Source of the DNA: Pseudomonadota bacterium | GTDB lineage: Bacteria; Pseudomonadota; Alphaproteobacteria; Sneathiellales; Sneathiellaceae | Direction: 5' to 3' | NCBI GenBank assembly: GCA_024743055.1 | Contig: JANSXH010000009.1 | Coordinates: 62,001-126,000 of the forward strand | DNA length: 64,000 bases | Part shown: one piece after another, positions 16,778-25,224 of the stretch | Layout: each line of letters starts with the position of its first letter | Position numbering within the stretch: the stretch's first letter is position 1 | The notes under the pieces: model-generated | Seen by the model: the letters and a program-made list of their open reading frames with translations, nothing else | Told to the model about the DNA's origin: nothing | Databases searched by the model: none | Position numbers and translations under genes: made by a program

Positions 16778-17782
16778 CTAATCCTCATTGCGAGCATCAA
16801 TGGAGGCCGGTCCGGAAATTGACAGATAGGCGATGCGTTTCCTTTCTCGCCGACCTCGGGAAACGGAATCAAGAATGAAACCGCATACCAGGAAGAGAAA
16901 GGCGAGGATAATACCAGCGCTCGCCATTACGGTTGTCGGCAATCTTGGAACTGATCCCGTATCAATAAAGGTCAGGATGACCGGGATGGAAAGAAGAATA
17001 GAGGAAAGGCTGAACGCCATAAATAACCAGCCAAAAAAGCTCATGGGGCGCTCGTCCTTGATCAGCTTGATAATAAGCTTGCTGATTTTCAAGCCATCAG
17101 AAATGGTGTTGAGCTTGCTATTGGACCCCTCAGGCCGCTCGACATAATTGCTGGCGATCTCGGCCACCGGCATATTGAGCTCCAAGGCATGGATGGTCAG
17201 TTCCGTCTCAATTTCAAACCCTTCTGACAAAATGGGAAAGGATTTGACGAAACGTCGGGAAAACACCCGATAACCGGAAAGTATGTCTTCGAACTTGCGG
17301 CCAAAAACGCCCGCCACGAGAGTCGAAAACACTTTGTTTCCGACAACATGGCCGGTCCGATAGGCCTGTTTTCCAGAAGCGATCCTCTTGCCACAAACCA
17401 TATCCAGCCGATTACTTATTAGATGGTCAACTAACTTGGGGGCAATGGCGGCCTCGTAGGTCGCATCACCATCGACCATGACATAGATATCCGCTTCAAT
17501 ATCAGAAAACAGCCGCCGAATGGCGTTTCCTTTTCCGGGCATCGATTCATAGATGACCTCAGCCCCGGCACTTTGGGCCGCAATGGACGTTCCGTCAGTT
17601 GACGCATTATCACATACAACAATGCGGGCTTCCGGAAGGGCTTTTTTGAAATCCTGAACAACGGAGCCAATAGTCATTTCCTCATTCAGGCAGGGGATCA
17701 TAACAGCAATACTTGGATCACTCGCCTCGTCTTCCGGGGCCATGAAGGGACCGGGCTTGTCTATCGGCTTGCTTTGGTTCAC
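16778..17782 (-). CDS. Glycosyltransferase family 2, DPMS/ArnC-like, membrane anchored
   Basis: A 334-residue GT-A fold transferase. The nucleotide-sugar half has VMIPCLNEEMTIGSVV and VVCDNASTDGTS, with the metal-binding DGDATYE motif around residue 110. The lower half shows SGYRVFSRRFVKSFP and EGFEIETELTIHAL, as in dolichol-phosphate mannosyltransferase and ArnC-like enzymes. Two membrane helices close the C-terminus (about 250-310). It overlaps the 3' end of the STT3-like gene by 65 bases if the GTG start at 17782 is used, or 26 bases from the ATG at 17743. The overlap points to coupled translation. Likely product: polyprenyl-phosphate sugar. Confidence 0.85.
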   Translation of the reverse strand: MNQSKPIDKPGPFMAPEDEASDPSIAVMIPCLNEEMTIGSVVQDFKKALPEARIVVCDNASTDGTSIAAQSAGAEVIYESMPGKGNAIRRLFSDIEADIYVMVDGDATYEAAIAPKLVDHLISNRLDMVCGKRIASGKQAYRTGHVVGNKVFSTLVAGVFGRKFEDILSGYRVFSRRFVKSFPILSEGFEIETELTIHALELNMPVAEIASNYVERPEGSNSKLNTISDGLKISKLIIKLIKDERPMSFFGWLFMAFSLSSILLSIPVILTFIDTGSVPRLPTTVMASAGIILAFLFLVCGFILDSVSRGRRERKRIAYLSISGPASIDARNED

Positions 17783-19586
17783 TTTGCGCGACCTTATATT
17801 CGTACAATCGCCACTGTGCCGGAGCGGCGATCGCTGTTATTTCCTCCGGAAGATCTCCCGTGATCAAGCGATTATAAAGTCGCTTATCTTCCGACATTTC
17901 CTGATAGTAAGTCTCATCAGAACTGTTTGGGCATAACAGAATATAGCCAATCTGGTATTTGTCCAAAATTTCCTTGGATTTGCCGAAGTCTTCTGTGGTC
18001 AGGAGTTCGTAGGTATCAAAAATACTGTCCCCGTTGCGATGATAGGGAACGGCAAGAAAATGGTGAGGAATGCGGTACAGAAGTTCAGGGCCGAACTCAA
18101 TTCCGTTTACAAATCTCAGCTCATTCGAACGACTAGTGAATGTATCCGATGTTAGAAACTCCGCTAATTCCTTTACATTACATGCTTGCGGCGCATCCTG
18201 CCTCGAAGTCACGGCTTCAGCTGAACCGATCCCCCTTGAAATTGCGCTGACACTCAAGGCCACACAAAAAGGACCGATCACGAAAAGGCCTCTGACGACC
18301 ATTCCTGTGGCACTTTTCTTCCAGCCGTCATAACGATCGTTGATCCAGACAAGCATGTCTTCAATCATCGGCCCCGCAATAATCACCGTCACAACAGCCA
18401 GATACAAGGCCGTGCGTGTATGGGCAAGTGCAAAGAAGCTTGCGGTCACCAATACCAGGCTAATCCAAAGCCATTGTGGTCGCCGATCAGTTTCCTTGCG
18501 CCCAAATATCTGTAAACCGCAGTATATGAGACAGACCAAGGGTAGGAAGAGATACCAGATGCCCTGGCGCCAGTTGTCAATGAGCGGAGACATTTCCGCA
18601 ACCTTGTCATGCCAAATGAATTCGATCCGCGGGTCAGCTTCAGCAACTGGGCCAATGAACAAATTCGGAGATACAAAATAGAGCAAGGCCAGACTGCAGA
18701 TACCGAAGATAGCGGCAGTCATTGCGCGACCAAAAATGGACTGACCGATCTTCCGAAATACCCCAACCATCATCCAGAAAAGAACCGGCAAAAAGATTAA
18801 AAGCAACTGTGGAATTGACACCCTGTCATAGCGATCCACAGCCCAGTCCTGAACCGGTGTATCAATGGCAAAGCACACGGAAAGCACGGCAAGGCTGGCA
18901 ACAGTATAGTCCCGGCTTACCCGGCGCCAATGCCCAGCCCAGAAAAGCCAGCTTATTCCCAAACCTGCGACAATCGGCGCGTAAATAACTAGGAACTCAA
19001 TGCTGACCCATAGAGCTAAAGCACTAAGAACTCCCGCCCAAATAGGATAGCTGGCCCTATTCAGGGCAAAACTCGACCTGATAAGGAAACCCAAAACCGC
19101 GGCCATCAGCACCGCGAGAAGAGCATGATGATCGGCCCGCCCCATCCCAAGGTAATCGTGAATGAGAGGTTGAACAGCAAGAAGCAGGACAATTAGGATC
19201 AGGTTGTTTGGCTGCATGAAAGGGCGAACTGCCCATATACAGAGAAAGACAAGAGCAAGAGAAAGCAGAACCGGAAGGACAACACCTCCGAGCTCGATCG
19301 CGGCCTTCAAATCCATAAAGGGAAGCAGGGGAACGGCAGTTGCCAGAATCAAGACATCCAAGGGCCGGGTCCAATGTATATCCGCGCCTTCCAGGCCGCC
19401 TGCCCTTTCAATTTGGTTCTCATACCAACTACCGGATTGCGCTAGCAGATTTACCCGCTCCAACCGCATATAGGCGTCTGGCCCTTGGGGATCCAAAAAA
19501 CGGGATTTGTCCGCTGCCTGCATGGGCAGGACAACGAAACACAATGCCCATAAGAGGACTGTTATCAATGTGCGCTCGAAAGTCAT
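17718..19586 (-). CDS. STT3/ArnT-like GT-C integral membrane glycosyltransferase (predicted)
   Basis: A 622-residue protein with about 11-13 membrane helices and a C-terminal soluble region from about 450. The first external loop holds an aspartate in PDAYMRLERV (Asp37) and HWTRPLDVL (71-79), as in STT3/AglB proteins. GRADHHAL (151-154 ADHH) resembles their second acidic motif. KVAEMSP (Glu331) resembles the SVSE/TIxE motif. I cannot find a clear WWDYG acceptor-binding motif. The C-terminal domain has a YHRNGDSIFDTY segment. It is the first gene of a unit with a GT2 and an ArnE/F-like gene. It probably transfers a lipid-linked sugar; the acceptor is unknown. Confidence 0.65.
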   Translation of the reverse strand: MTFERTLITVLLWALCFVVLPMQAADKSRFLDPQGPDAYMRLERVNLLAQSGSWYENQIERAGGLEGADIHWTRPLDVLILATAVPLLPFMDLKAAIELGGVVLPVLLSLALVFLCIWAVRPFMQPNNLILIVLLLAVQPLIHDYLGMGRADHHALLAVLMAAVLGFLIRSSFALNRASYPIWAGVLSALALWVSIEFLVIYAPIVAGLGISWLFWAGHWRRVSRDYTVASLAVLSVCFAIDTPVQDWAVDRYDRVSIPQLLLIFLPVLFWMMVGVFRKIGQSIFGRAMTAAIFGICSLALLYFVSPNLFIGPVAEADPRIEFIWHDKVAEMSPLIDNWRQGIWYLFLPLVCLIYCGLQIFGRKETDRRPQWLWISLVLVTASFFALAHTRTALYLAVVTVIIAGPMIEDMLVWINDRYDGWKKSATGMVVRGLFVIGPFCVALSVSAISRGIGSAEAVTSRQDAPQACNVKELAEFLTSDTFTSRSNELRFVNGIEFGPELLYRIPHHFLAVPYHRNGDSIFDTYELLTTEDFGKSKEILDKYQIGYILLCPNSSDETYYQEMSEDKRLYNRLITGDLPEEITAIAAPAQWRLYEYKVAQSEPKQADRQARSLHGPGRRGE

Positions 19587-19795
19587 TATCTGCTCTTGAA
19601 ATCCGTTCCTCGGCGAATCCTGGATTTAGCAGTAAGAAATAGCGCAAATTGGTTAATGAAATCGAAAGTCCAACTATCTCCGGCGCCAGTCATTGACACC
19701 TAACAACAGGAAATATTTGACTATTTGCAATAAAAGTGTCCGGAGTGAGGCACTTCGCAATCCGATCACAGAAAAGCCTCTAGCCCGTTAAAAAG

Positions 19796-20212
19796 CTAGT
19801 TTATACGTGGAAGACCCTTATCGGTCGTTGTCACCCCGGCTTCCGGTTGCTCCCGTTCCAACGCGTCTTCTACCTTGGCGCAAATTTCGTCCAGCGTAAA
19901 CGGTTTGGCGACAACATCATGGATCAGCATTTCAAGATTGTAGGCACGTTGCCGTTCAGCTGCATATCCTGTCATCATCAGGATCTTCATTTCAGGATTT
20001 TCTTTGGTGACCTTCAGGGCTAAGGCAATGCCATCCATAATAGGCATGACAATATCTGTCAGCAGCAAATCAAACGGGCCATCACTGGATATTTTTGCGA
20101 TAGCCTCAGACCCATCTTCGACAACGGTTACCTCATGACCATGATGGATGAGGGCACGGCTGATGAATTCCCGAAGGGCGGCTTCATCTTCTGCAACAAG
20201 AATGCGTGCCAT
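19796..20212 (-). CDS. cpdR: Single-domain response regulator, CpdR-like
   Basis: A 138-residue receiver domain with no output domain. Acidic pocket AEDE (9-10 region), phospho-acceptor aspartate at residue 53 in LLTDIVMPIMDG, conserved threonine in MMTGYAAERQ and lysine in VAKPFTLDEI. The DIVMP-DGI-TGYAA pattern and placement beside hpt match CpdR, which in Caulobacter links the CckA-ChpT phosphorelay to ClpXP substrate delivery. The C-terminal tail of about 20 residues is longer than in Caulobacter. Probably co-transcribed with hpt, from which it is 14 bases away. Confidence 0.85.
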   Translation of the reverse strand: MARILVAEDEAALREFISRALIHHGHEVTVVEDGSEAIAKISSDGPFDLLLTDIVMPIMDGIALALKVTKENPEMKILMMTGYAAERQRAYNLEMLIHDVVAKPFTLDEICAKVEDALEREQPEAGVTTTDKGLPRIN

Positions 20213-20226
20213 GTCTCGTCTCTCAG

Positions 20227-20793
20227 TCAGTTCTCGACTATATAGCCGATATAGGGAAGTTCCCTATAATAGTGTGCGTAGTCCAAGCCATATCCAATAA
20301 CAAAAAGATCCGGACAATCGAAGCCGACGAAGTCAGCTTCAAAGTCATTAATCCGTTTGCCTTTCTTATCCAGCATCAGACAGGTTTTGACAGTTTCCGC
20401 CCCACGGTCCAACAACTCCTTCGTTGCGAAGTCCATAGTGCGGCCGGATTCCAAAATATCATCAATGAGCAAAACCTTGCGACCTTTTACCGTATCGACA
20501 ATATCGCGGGTAATAACGACGGTCCCGCTGCTCACTGATTTATCGCCGTAGGATGACAAGGCCATAAAGTCGATCTGGGGCTGGACGCCGGCATGATGCA
20601 GGGCCCGGATAAGATCGGCTGCGAACACGAAGCTTCCCTTTAGAACAGCGATAACGAGGATATCGGGGCCCAGGTCCGCAGCAATTTGCTCCGCCAGTTC
20701 TTCATTACGTTTTGCAATATCGGCGCTTGCGAACAGAATTTCTATTTCTGGCGTCTTTTCGACCATGCCTGTTACATCTTCCCCATTTGACAC
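20227..20793 (-). CDS. hpt: Hypoxanthine phosphoribosyltransferase
   Basis: A 188-residue type I phosphoribosyltransferase. The PRPP loop KVLLIDDILESGRTM is clear, with the catalytic-loop region ALSSYGDKSVSSGTV and the purine-contact DKKGKRI...ADFVGFDCPDLFVIGYGLDYAHYYRELPYIG region at the end. It salvages hypoxanthine/guanine to IMP/GMP. It is upstream of cpdR in the same unit. The pairing of hpt with cpdR is common in alphaproteobacteria. Confidence 0.93.
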   Translation of the reverse strand: MSNGEDVTGMVEKTPEIEILFASADIAKRNEELAEQIAADLGPDILVIAVLKGSFVFAADLIRALHHAGVQPQIDFMALSSYGDKSVSSGTVVITRDIVDTVKGRKVLLIDDILESGRTMDFATKELLDRGAETVKTCLMLDKKGKRINDFEADFVGFDCPDLFVIGYGLDYAHYYRELPYIGYIVEN

Positions 20794-20828
20794 TGAATTC
20801 GTTTAGTTAATTGACCGCTGCATCCAAC

Positions 20829-21536
20829 CTAATTCTCGATTTCGATCAGATCAACTTTGACATTCTTTGCCTCTTCCGGTGGTTGGTTCATGCTGGTCGA
20901 AAACTCCACCTGCCCCCAGGGCGCAACTTCTCGCGCCTCAACAGTCGTGGTCCAACTGTAAACAAGTTCATCCTTCTCGTTAAGAAGAGAAACACCAATC
21001 CGTGGGAGTGGTTGAGGGCTCTCAGTGATATTTTTTATGACCCCCGCAACCGTCAATGTTGTCACGCCATTTTGCTGAACAGATTTTGTCGTCAAGTCGT
21101 GTATTTCAAGTCCCAACAAATTCGTTGTGTCGACATTGATTTGCAGGGACTGATAAAGCTTTGCCGATGACGGCCAGACTTGAACCACGTAATTGCGCCC
21201 GAAAAATCCGATCAGAACAATAGCGACTACGATTAAAAGCAGCACCAGCCAGCTGATCCACCTGCTATTTTTGGCAGGTTTTGCCACCGACGGCTTGGCA
21301 CTCTGGGCGGCGGTCATCTGCTCAATACTCAGACCTTCCTCTGCAGCCGCTGAAGCAGCTTCTTCCGGTGCCGGAATGTCCGGAATTTCCTCTGATACCG
21401 ATTTGGGCATGTCGCCGGGCGGAAACTCTCGCCATTTATTTCCGCATTTTGCACATTTAACAGCGCGGCCTTCTGGCCCGATCGAAAGAGGATCAATCGA
21501 ATAACGCGTTGAACATGTTGAACAAGTTAATATCAT
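20829..21536 (-). CDS. Zinc-ribbon and DUF3426-like membrane protein
   Basis: About 235 residues from the ATG at 21536; the frame extends 22 codons upstream but family members begin with this zinc ribbon. An MJ0042-type ribbon has Cys5, Cys8, Cys28 and Cys31. A disordered Ala/Glu-rich linker, one membrane helix (about 100-120, SWLVLLLIVVAIVLIGF) and a beta-rich periplasmic domain of DUF3426 type follow (EIHDLTTKSVQQNGVTTLTV). Function unknown. It is divergent from ftsE, a neighbourhood seen often in alphaproteobacteria. Confidence 0.82.
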   Translation of the reverse strand: MILTCSTCSTRYSIDPLSIGPEGRAVKCAKCGNKWREFPPGDMPKSVSEEIPDIPAPEEAASAAAEEGLSIEQMTAAQSAKPSVAKPAKNSRWISWLVLLLIVVAIVLIGFFGRNYVVQVWPSSAKLYQSLQINVDTTNLLGLEIHDLTTKSVQQNGVTTLTVAGVIKNITESPQPLPRIGVSLLNEKDELVYSWTTTVEAREVAPWGQVEFSTSMNQPPEEAKNVKVDLIEIEN

Positions 21537-21662
21537 CGACCAGAAAAAATTAAGCCTTACGTTTAAACTTTCTTTTTTATAGGCGTTTGCTTGGACATGC
21601 ACAAGACTGGCTGATAAATCTATCTTAGTTTATCGTCTTCATAGTTGATTGCGGAGGAACGA

Positions 21663-22361
21663 TTGGTCAGATTTGAAAATGTAGGAATGCGCTATGGCAT
21701 GGGACCCGAAGTATTGCGGGATATCAGTTTTCATCTGCGCCCGGGATCTTTTCATTTCCTGACCGGTCCAACCGGTGCCGGTAAGAGTTCCCTGCTCAAG
21801 CTTTTGGCCTTATCCCATCGTCCCAGCCGCGGTCTGGTGACCTTGTTTAAAAGGGAAGTCTCCTCATTGGAGCGTGATGACCTGCCGGGGTTTCGCCGGA
21901 AAATTGGTGTTGTCTACCAGGATTTCCGACTTTTGGATCACCTATCAGCTCTCGATAATGTCGCCCTTCCCCTAAAAATCGCCGGGGCAAAAAATGAGCA
22001 GATCTATCAGCATGTCGCGGAATTGCTGGAATGGGTCGGGCTTGGAAATCAGGTGGATGCCAAGCCGCCGACCTTATCGGGCGGTGAAAAACAGCGAGTC
22101 GCCATCGCCCGGGCCATCATCAACCGGCCGCAGCTGCTGATCGCCGATGAACCGACGGGAAGCATGGATGCCGAAATGGGACTTCGGTTGATGCATTTGT
22201 TTTTGGAGCTTAATAAAATCGGCACCACTGTCGTTGTTGCGACCCATGATCTAGATATGATCGAGCGGTTCGGCAATCCTGTCATGTATTTGAAGGATGG
22301 GCTGCTTTCTTCCAAAGCGCCCAACACCTCTACGGAAACATCTGACGAGACAGACGCATGA
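21663..22361 (+). CDS. ftsE: Cell division ATP-binding protein FtsE
   Basis: A 232-residue ABC ATPase. Walker A GPTGAGKSSLL (35-45), the Q-loop in VYQDFRLLDHLSALDN, signature LSGGEKQRVAIARA and Walker B LLIADEPTGSMD are all present. With FtsX it forms the complex that activates septal peptidoglycan hydrolases through periplasmic partners. I start at the TTG at 21663, which stands five bases after GGAGG (21653-21657 region); the longer frame from 21645 includes this site within the gene. It overlaps ftsX by ATGA. Confidence 0.92.
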   Translation: MVRFENVGMRYGMGPEVLRDISFHLRPGSFHFLTGPTGAGKSSLLKLLALSHRPSRGLVTLFKREVSSLERDDLPGFRRKIGVVYQDFRLLDHLSALDNVALPLKIAGAKNEQIYQHVAELLEWVGLGNQVDAKPPTLSGGEKQRVAIARAIINRPQLLIADEPTGSMDAEMGLRLMHLFLELNKIGTTVVVATHDLDMIERFGNPVMYLKDGLLSSKAPNTSTETSDETDA

Positions 22362-23245
22362 TCCAGTTATTTGGCAAATCAGCTGAGTTGCAGTTGGAAA
22401 AGGATGTGTCCAGTCGCTATCTGCCCATCGTCATTTCGGCGATGGTCTTTCTAGCGGCCCTCTCAATCAGCGGCATGTTTTCCTTGAGTGACGCCATTAG
22501 CAACTGGTCTTCCACCTTGAGTGAGAATCTGACCGTTGAGATCGCCTATGATCCGTCTGCAAATCTGGATCAGAAAGTCACCGACGCTGTCGAGCTCCTG
22601 GCAGCGACACCCGGTGTGTCCGCCGTGCGCGCGATCGAGACGGAAGAGACCCTGAAACTGCTGGAGCCTTTTCTCGGCAAAAGCTCCATTATCGCCGAAC
22701 TCCCCATCCCGCGGCTGATAGAGGTGATTATCGAAGATGACAGTGCGATCGATCTTCTTGCCTTGAACGAAAAACTGGCAGCAGCGGTTCCAGGCGCAAA
22801 ACTCGATACCCACCGACCCTGGCTGGACAAGATGACTTTGCTCGGGCGAACGATCCAGCTACTGGCAGCCGGCGTCATGGTGTTGGTCGGGACGGTGACT
22901 GTCATTATTGTAATTTTTGCAGTTCGAACTGGCCTCATCATGCATTCAGAGGTAATAGAGGTTCTCCATCTCATCGGCGCCAAGGACGGATATATTGCCG
23001 AGCAGTTTCAGAACTATTACTCTCGTTTGACCTTTCTAGGAGCGCTGCCGGGATTGGCGGTTGCCATCATCATCATGATTATCTTCAACTTTTTGGTCGG
23101 ATCTCTCGAAGCTTCCATGCTGCCTTCCTTGGCACTCGGCTGGAAAGGCTTAAGCGCCCTGATCCTGCTGCCCGTACTGGTAACCCTGCTCACCAAATAT
23201 ACCGTACGCCATGTCGTCCTTAAAAACCTGAGCCAGATGATGTGA
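22358..23245 (+). CDS. ftsX: Cell division protein FtsX
   Basis: A 295-residue permease-like partner of FtsE with four membrane helices: about 24-45, then 170-195, 215-240 region and 260-285. Between the first two lies a periplasmic domain of about 120 residues (SENLTVEIAYDPSANLDQKV onward). The segment RTGLIMHSEVIEVLHLIGAKDGYIAEQFQ is the FtsX core that contacts FtsE. The start overlaps the ftsE stop, and the HAD phosphatase follows one base later, so all are translated together. Confidence 0.92.
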   Translation: MIQLFGKSAELQLEKDVSSRYLPIVISAMVFLAALSISGMFSLSDAISNWSSTLSENLTVEIAYDPSANLDQKVTDAVELLAATPGVSAVRAIETEETLKLLEPFLGKSSIIAELPIPRLIEVIIEDDSAIDLLALNEKLAAAVPGAKLDTHRPWLDKMTLLGRTIQLLAAGVMVLVGTVTVIIVIFAVRTGLIMHSEVIEVLHLIGAKDGYIAEQFQNYYSRLTFLGALPGLAVAIIIMIIFNFLVGSLEASMLPSLALGWKGLSALILLPVLVTLLTKYTVRHVVLKNLSQMM

Positions 23246-23246
23246 C

Positions 23247-23792
23247 ATGTTGGTATTGTTGGACAGAGACGGCGTCATCAATGAAGATCGCTCGGATTTC
23301 GTAAAATCCCCCGATGAACTCATATTCATCGAAGGTGCGCTGAAGGCAATCGCCAGGCTGAATGCGGCGGGTCATAAAGTCGTCGTCGTCACCAATCAGT
23401 CCTGCATTGGGCGCGGTATTATAACTGTCGAGCAGCTGTCAAACATTCATCAGAAACTGCACCATCAATTGAAGGCCGTTTCTGGTCATCTTGACGACAT
23501 ATTTATAGCGCCAGATGCCCCCTGGGAGGCAACAGAGATGCGAAAGCCTGGGCCAGGAATGCTGCAAGCTGCAATGGAAAAATACCGAACAACAGCCACA
23601 GACACAGTGCTTGTAGGCGATGCGGAAAGGGATCTGAGAGCGGCAAAGTCTGCGGGCTGCCATCGCATTTTAGTGCAAACAGGAAAAGGACGCGCCACCC
23701 AGGCCGCGGGGATTGAGAAAGATCTATTACCTCTAAGAATTGCAGAAAACCTTGAGGTTGCAGTAGACTATATCCAGGAAGGTAGGTTTTAG
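23247..23792 (+). CDS. HAD-IIIA family phosphatase, GmhB-like but lacking zinc cysteines
   Basis: A 181-residue HAD phosphatase. Motif I is LLDRDGVINED with Asp6 and Asp8; motif II is VVTNQSCIGRG; motif III is RKPGPGML; motif IV is LVGDAERDLRAAKSAG. The layout is that of D-glycero-D-manno-heptose-1,7-bisphosphate phosphatase GmhB. The usual Cys-His cluster before RKP is absent: here the loop reads FIAPDAPWEATEMRKP with no cysteine. It may be a GmhB variant without zinc or a different sugar phosphatase. It lies in the ftsX-ydcF-plsC envelope unit. Confidence 0.75.
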   Translation: MLVLLDRDGVINEDRSDFVKSPDELIFIEGALKAIARLNAAGHKVVVVTNQSCIGRGIITVEQLSNIHQKLHHQLKAVSGHLDDIFIAPDAPWEATEMRKPGPGMLQAAMEKYRTTATDTVLVGDAERDLRAAKSAGCHRILVQTGKGRATQAAGIEKDLLPLRIAENLEVAVDYIQEGRF

Positions 23793-23796
23793 CCTG

Positions 23797-24405
23797 ATGA
23801 CCGCGTTGTCCAAGGGGATCGTAACTGTTGGGGGTTTGCTTGTTTGCCTTTGGTTTGGAGGTTTCCTGACCTATTTCCATGACATTCAACAGCTTGCCCC
23901 TGCATCGCCTGAAAAAGCGGGCGGAATAGTTATCCTGACAGGGTCCCCTGCACGCCTAAACACCGGCTTCGATCTCCTGACGAAGGGGGCCGGATCTCGT
24001 CTGTTGGTTTCCGGGGTTAACTCAAAGGTAACGCGGGAAACTCTCCGACAAGCCCTCGGACAGAGTTCCAACCTCATGGACTGTTGTGTCGACCTCGGGC
24101 GGGTCGCCCAAAATACCGTTGGTAATGCAGAGGAGGCAGCAAGATGGGCTGAAACCCATAATTTTAAGAGCCTAATAATCGTGACCAGCGCCTACCATAT
24201 GCCACGCAGCCTTGTTGAGCTCAAGCGTCAGCTTCCCAATACCAAGCTGATCGCCTATCCAGTCAAAAGCATCTTATCCGACACGAATGGTGAATGGTTA
24301 AACGCCAAGAGCCTTGTCGTTGTGATTGGCGAGTATAATAAATATCTCTTCAGTCTGGTCCGATCACGCCTCGAAGCTCGAGATCCGAAAGAAAGCAACG
24401 CATGA
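23797..24405 (+). CDS. YdcF family (DUF218) membrane-anchored protein
   Basis: A 202-residue protein with an N-terminal membrane helix (about 7-25) followed by a DUF218 domain: GGIVILTGSPARLNTGFDLL, RLLVSGVN and IIVTSAYHMPRSLVELKR. E. coli relatives YdcF, SanA and ElyC are linked to envelope integrity and, for ElyC, peptidoglycan or lipid carrier metabolism. Four bases separate it from the HAD gene and it overlaps plsC by four bases, so it belongs to the envelope operon. Confidence 0.85.
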   Translation: MTALSKGIVTVGGLLVCLWFGGFLTYFHDIQQLAPASPEKAGGIVILTGSPARLNTGFDLLTKGAGSRLLVSGVNSKVTRETLRQALGQSSNLMDCCVDLGRVAQNTVGNAEEAARWAETHNFKSLIIVTSAYHMPRSLVELKRQLPNTKLIAYPVKSILSDTNGEWLNAKSLVVVIGEYNKYLFSLVRSRLEARDPKESNA

Positions 24406-25130
24406 CACGCATAAGATCGTTCAGCTTTTTCCTCTGCTTTTTTATCTGGTCTGTAATTATGAATTTGGCCTTCTTGCCAATGTTGGCCTTTGATCGACGC
24501 TGGATTGTTCGGGGCCAGACAATCTGGACCAATGGAATCATTGTATTACTTCGAAACCTGTGCGCACTTGAAATTGAAATTCGAGGCAAAGAATATCTGC
24601 CGGATGGCGCTGCGATCATAGCCTGCAAACATCAATCAGCGTTCGAGACCATGATTTTCCACAGGATTACAGAGGATCCAGCTGTCATTCTTAAAAAGGA
24701 ACTTCTCAATATTCCCGTTTATGGATGGTATTGCCGTAAAACCAAAATGATTGCCGTCGATCGCAAGGGCCATGCAGCAGCCCTTAAGAGCATGCTGAGC
24801 CAATCAAAGACGGCCTTGAAGGATAATCGGCCCATCATCATTTTCCCCGAAGGCACCCGGTCTGAGCTCGACAAGGATTTGCCTTTCCAACCGGGTATCG
24901 CTGCCCTGTATTCGAAGCTGGATCATCCTGTCACACCGGTTGCCCTCAATACCGGGCTGTTCTGGCCACGTAAAAGCTTCCTTTGCCGCCCCGGCAAAAT
25001 GGTCATTGAATTCCTTCCTCCGATTGAGCCCGGGCTAAATCGCAAACTGTTCATGACGGAGCTAAAAGCCAGAATTGAGGAAAAAACGAAGGAATTGGTA
25101 GCAGAAGGCAGATCTACCTATTTTAGCTAA
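24402..25130 (+). CDS. plsC: 1-Acyl-sn-glycerol-3-phosphate acyltransferase
   Basis: A 242-residue acyltransferase. Motif I is KHQSAFETMIF, where the fourth-position residue is glutamate instead of the usual aspartate, a form often seen in alphaproteobacterial PlsC. The motif III equivalent is IIFPEGTRSE and motif IV is VTPVALNTGLFWPRK. It converts lysophosphatidic acid to phosphatidic acid at the inner membrane, helped by an N-terminal hydrophobic helix. Last gene of the ftsE-ftsX-HAD-ydcF-plsC run. Confidence 0.88.
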   Translation: MTRIRSFSFFLCFFIWSVIMNLAFLPMLAFDRRWIVRGQTIWTNGIIVLLRNLCALEIEIRGKEYLPDGAAIIACKHQSAFETMIFHRITEDPAVILKKELLNIPVYGWYCRKTKMIAVDRKGHAAALKSMLSQSKTALKDNRPIIIFPEGTRSELDKDLPFQPGIAALYSKLDHPVTPVALNTGLFWPRKSFLCRPGKMVIEFLPPIEPGLNRKLFMTELKARIEEKTKELVAEGRSTYFS

Positions 25131-25224
25131 GCCTGTTACATCTTAACCAACAATAAATTTTGATAGGGTAGGTTTTAGGACTATATTCACAGGATAGTTC
25201 TAATTTTAGCATCAAAGGTGCAAA

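Noticed and set aside
19740-19798. Terminator after cpdR
   Set aside because: The possible CTAGC/GCTAG stem is only five base pairs with a broken T-run; too weak to list.
25131-25224. Cobalamin riboswitch or NrdR box before nrdJ
   Set aside because: The 94-base gap is too short for a B12 riboswitch and no paired NrdR boxes are visible.
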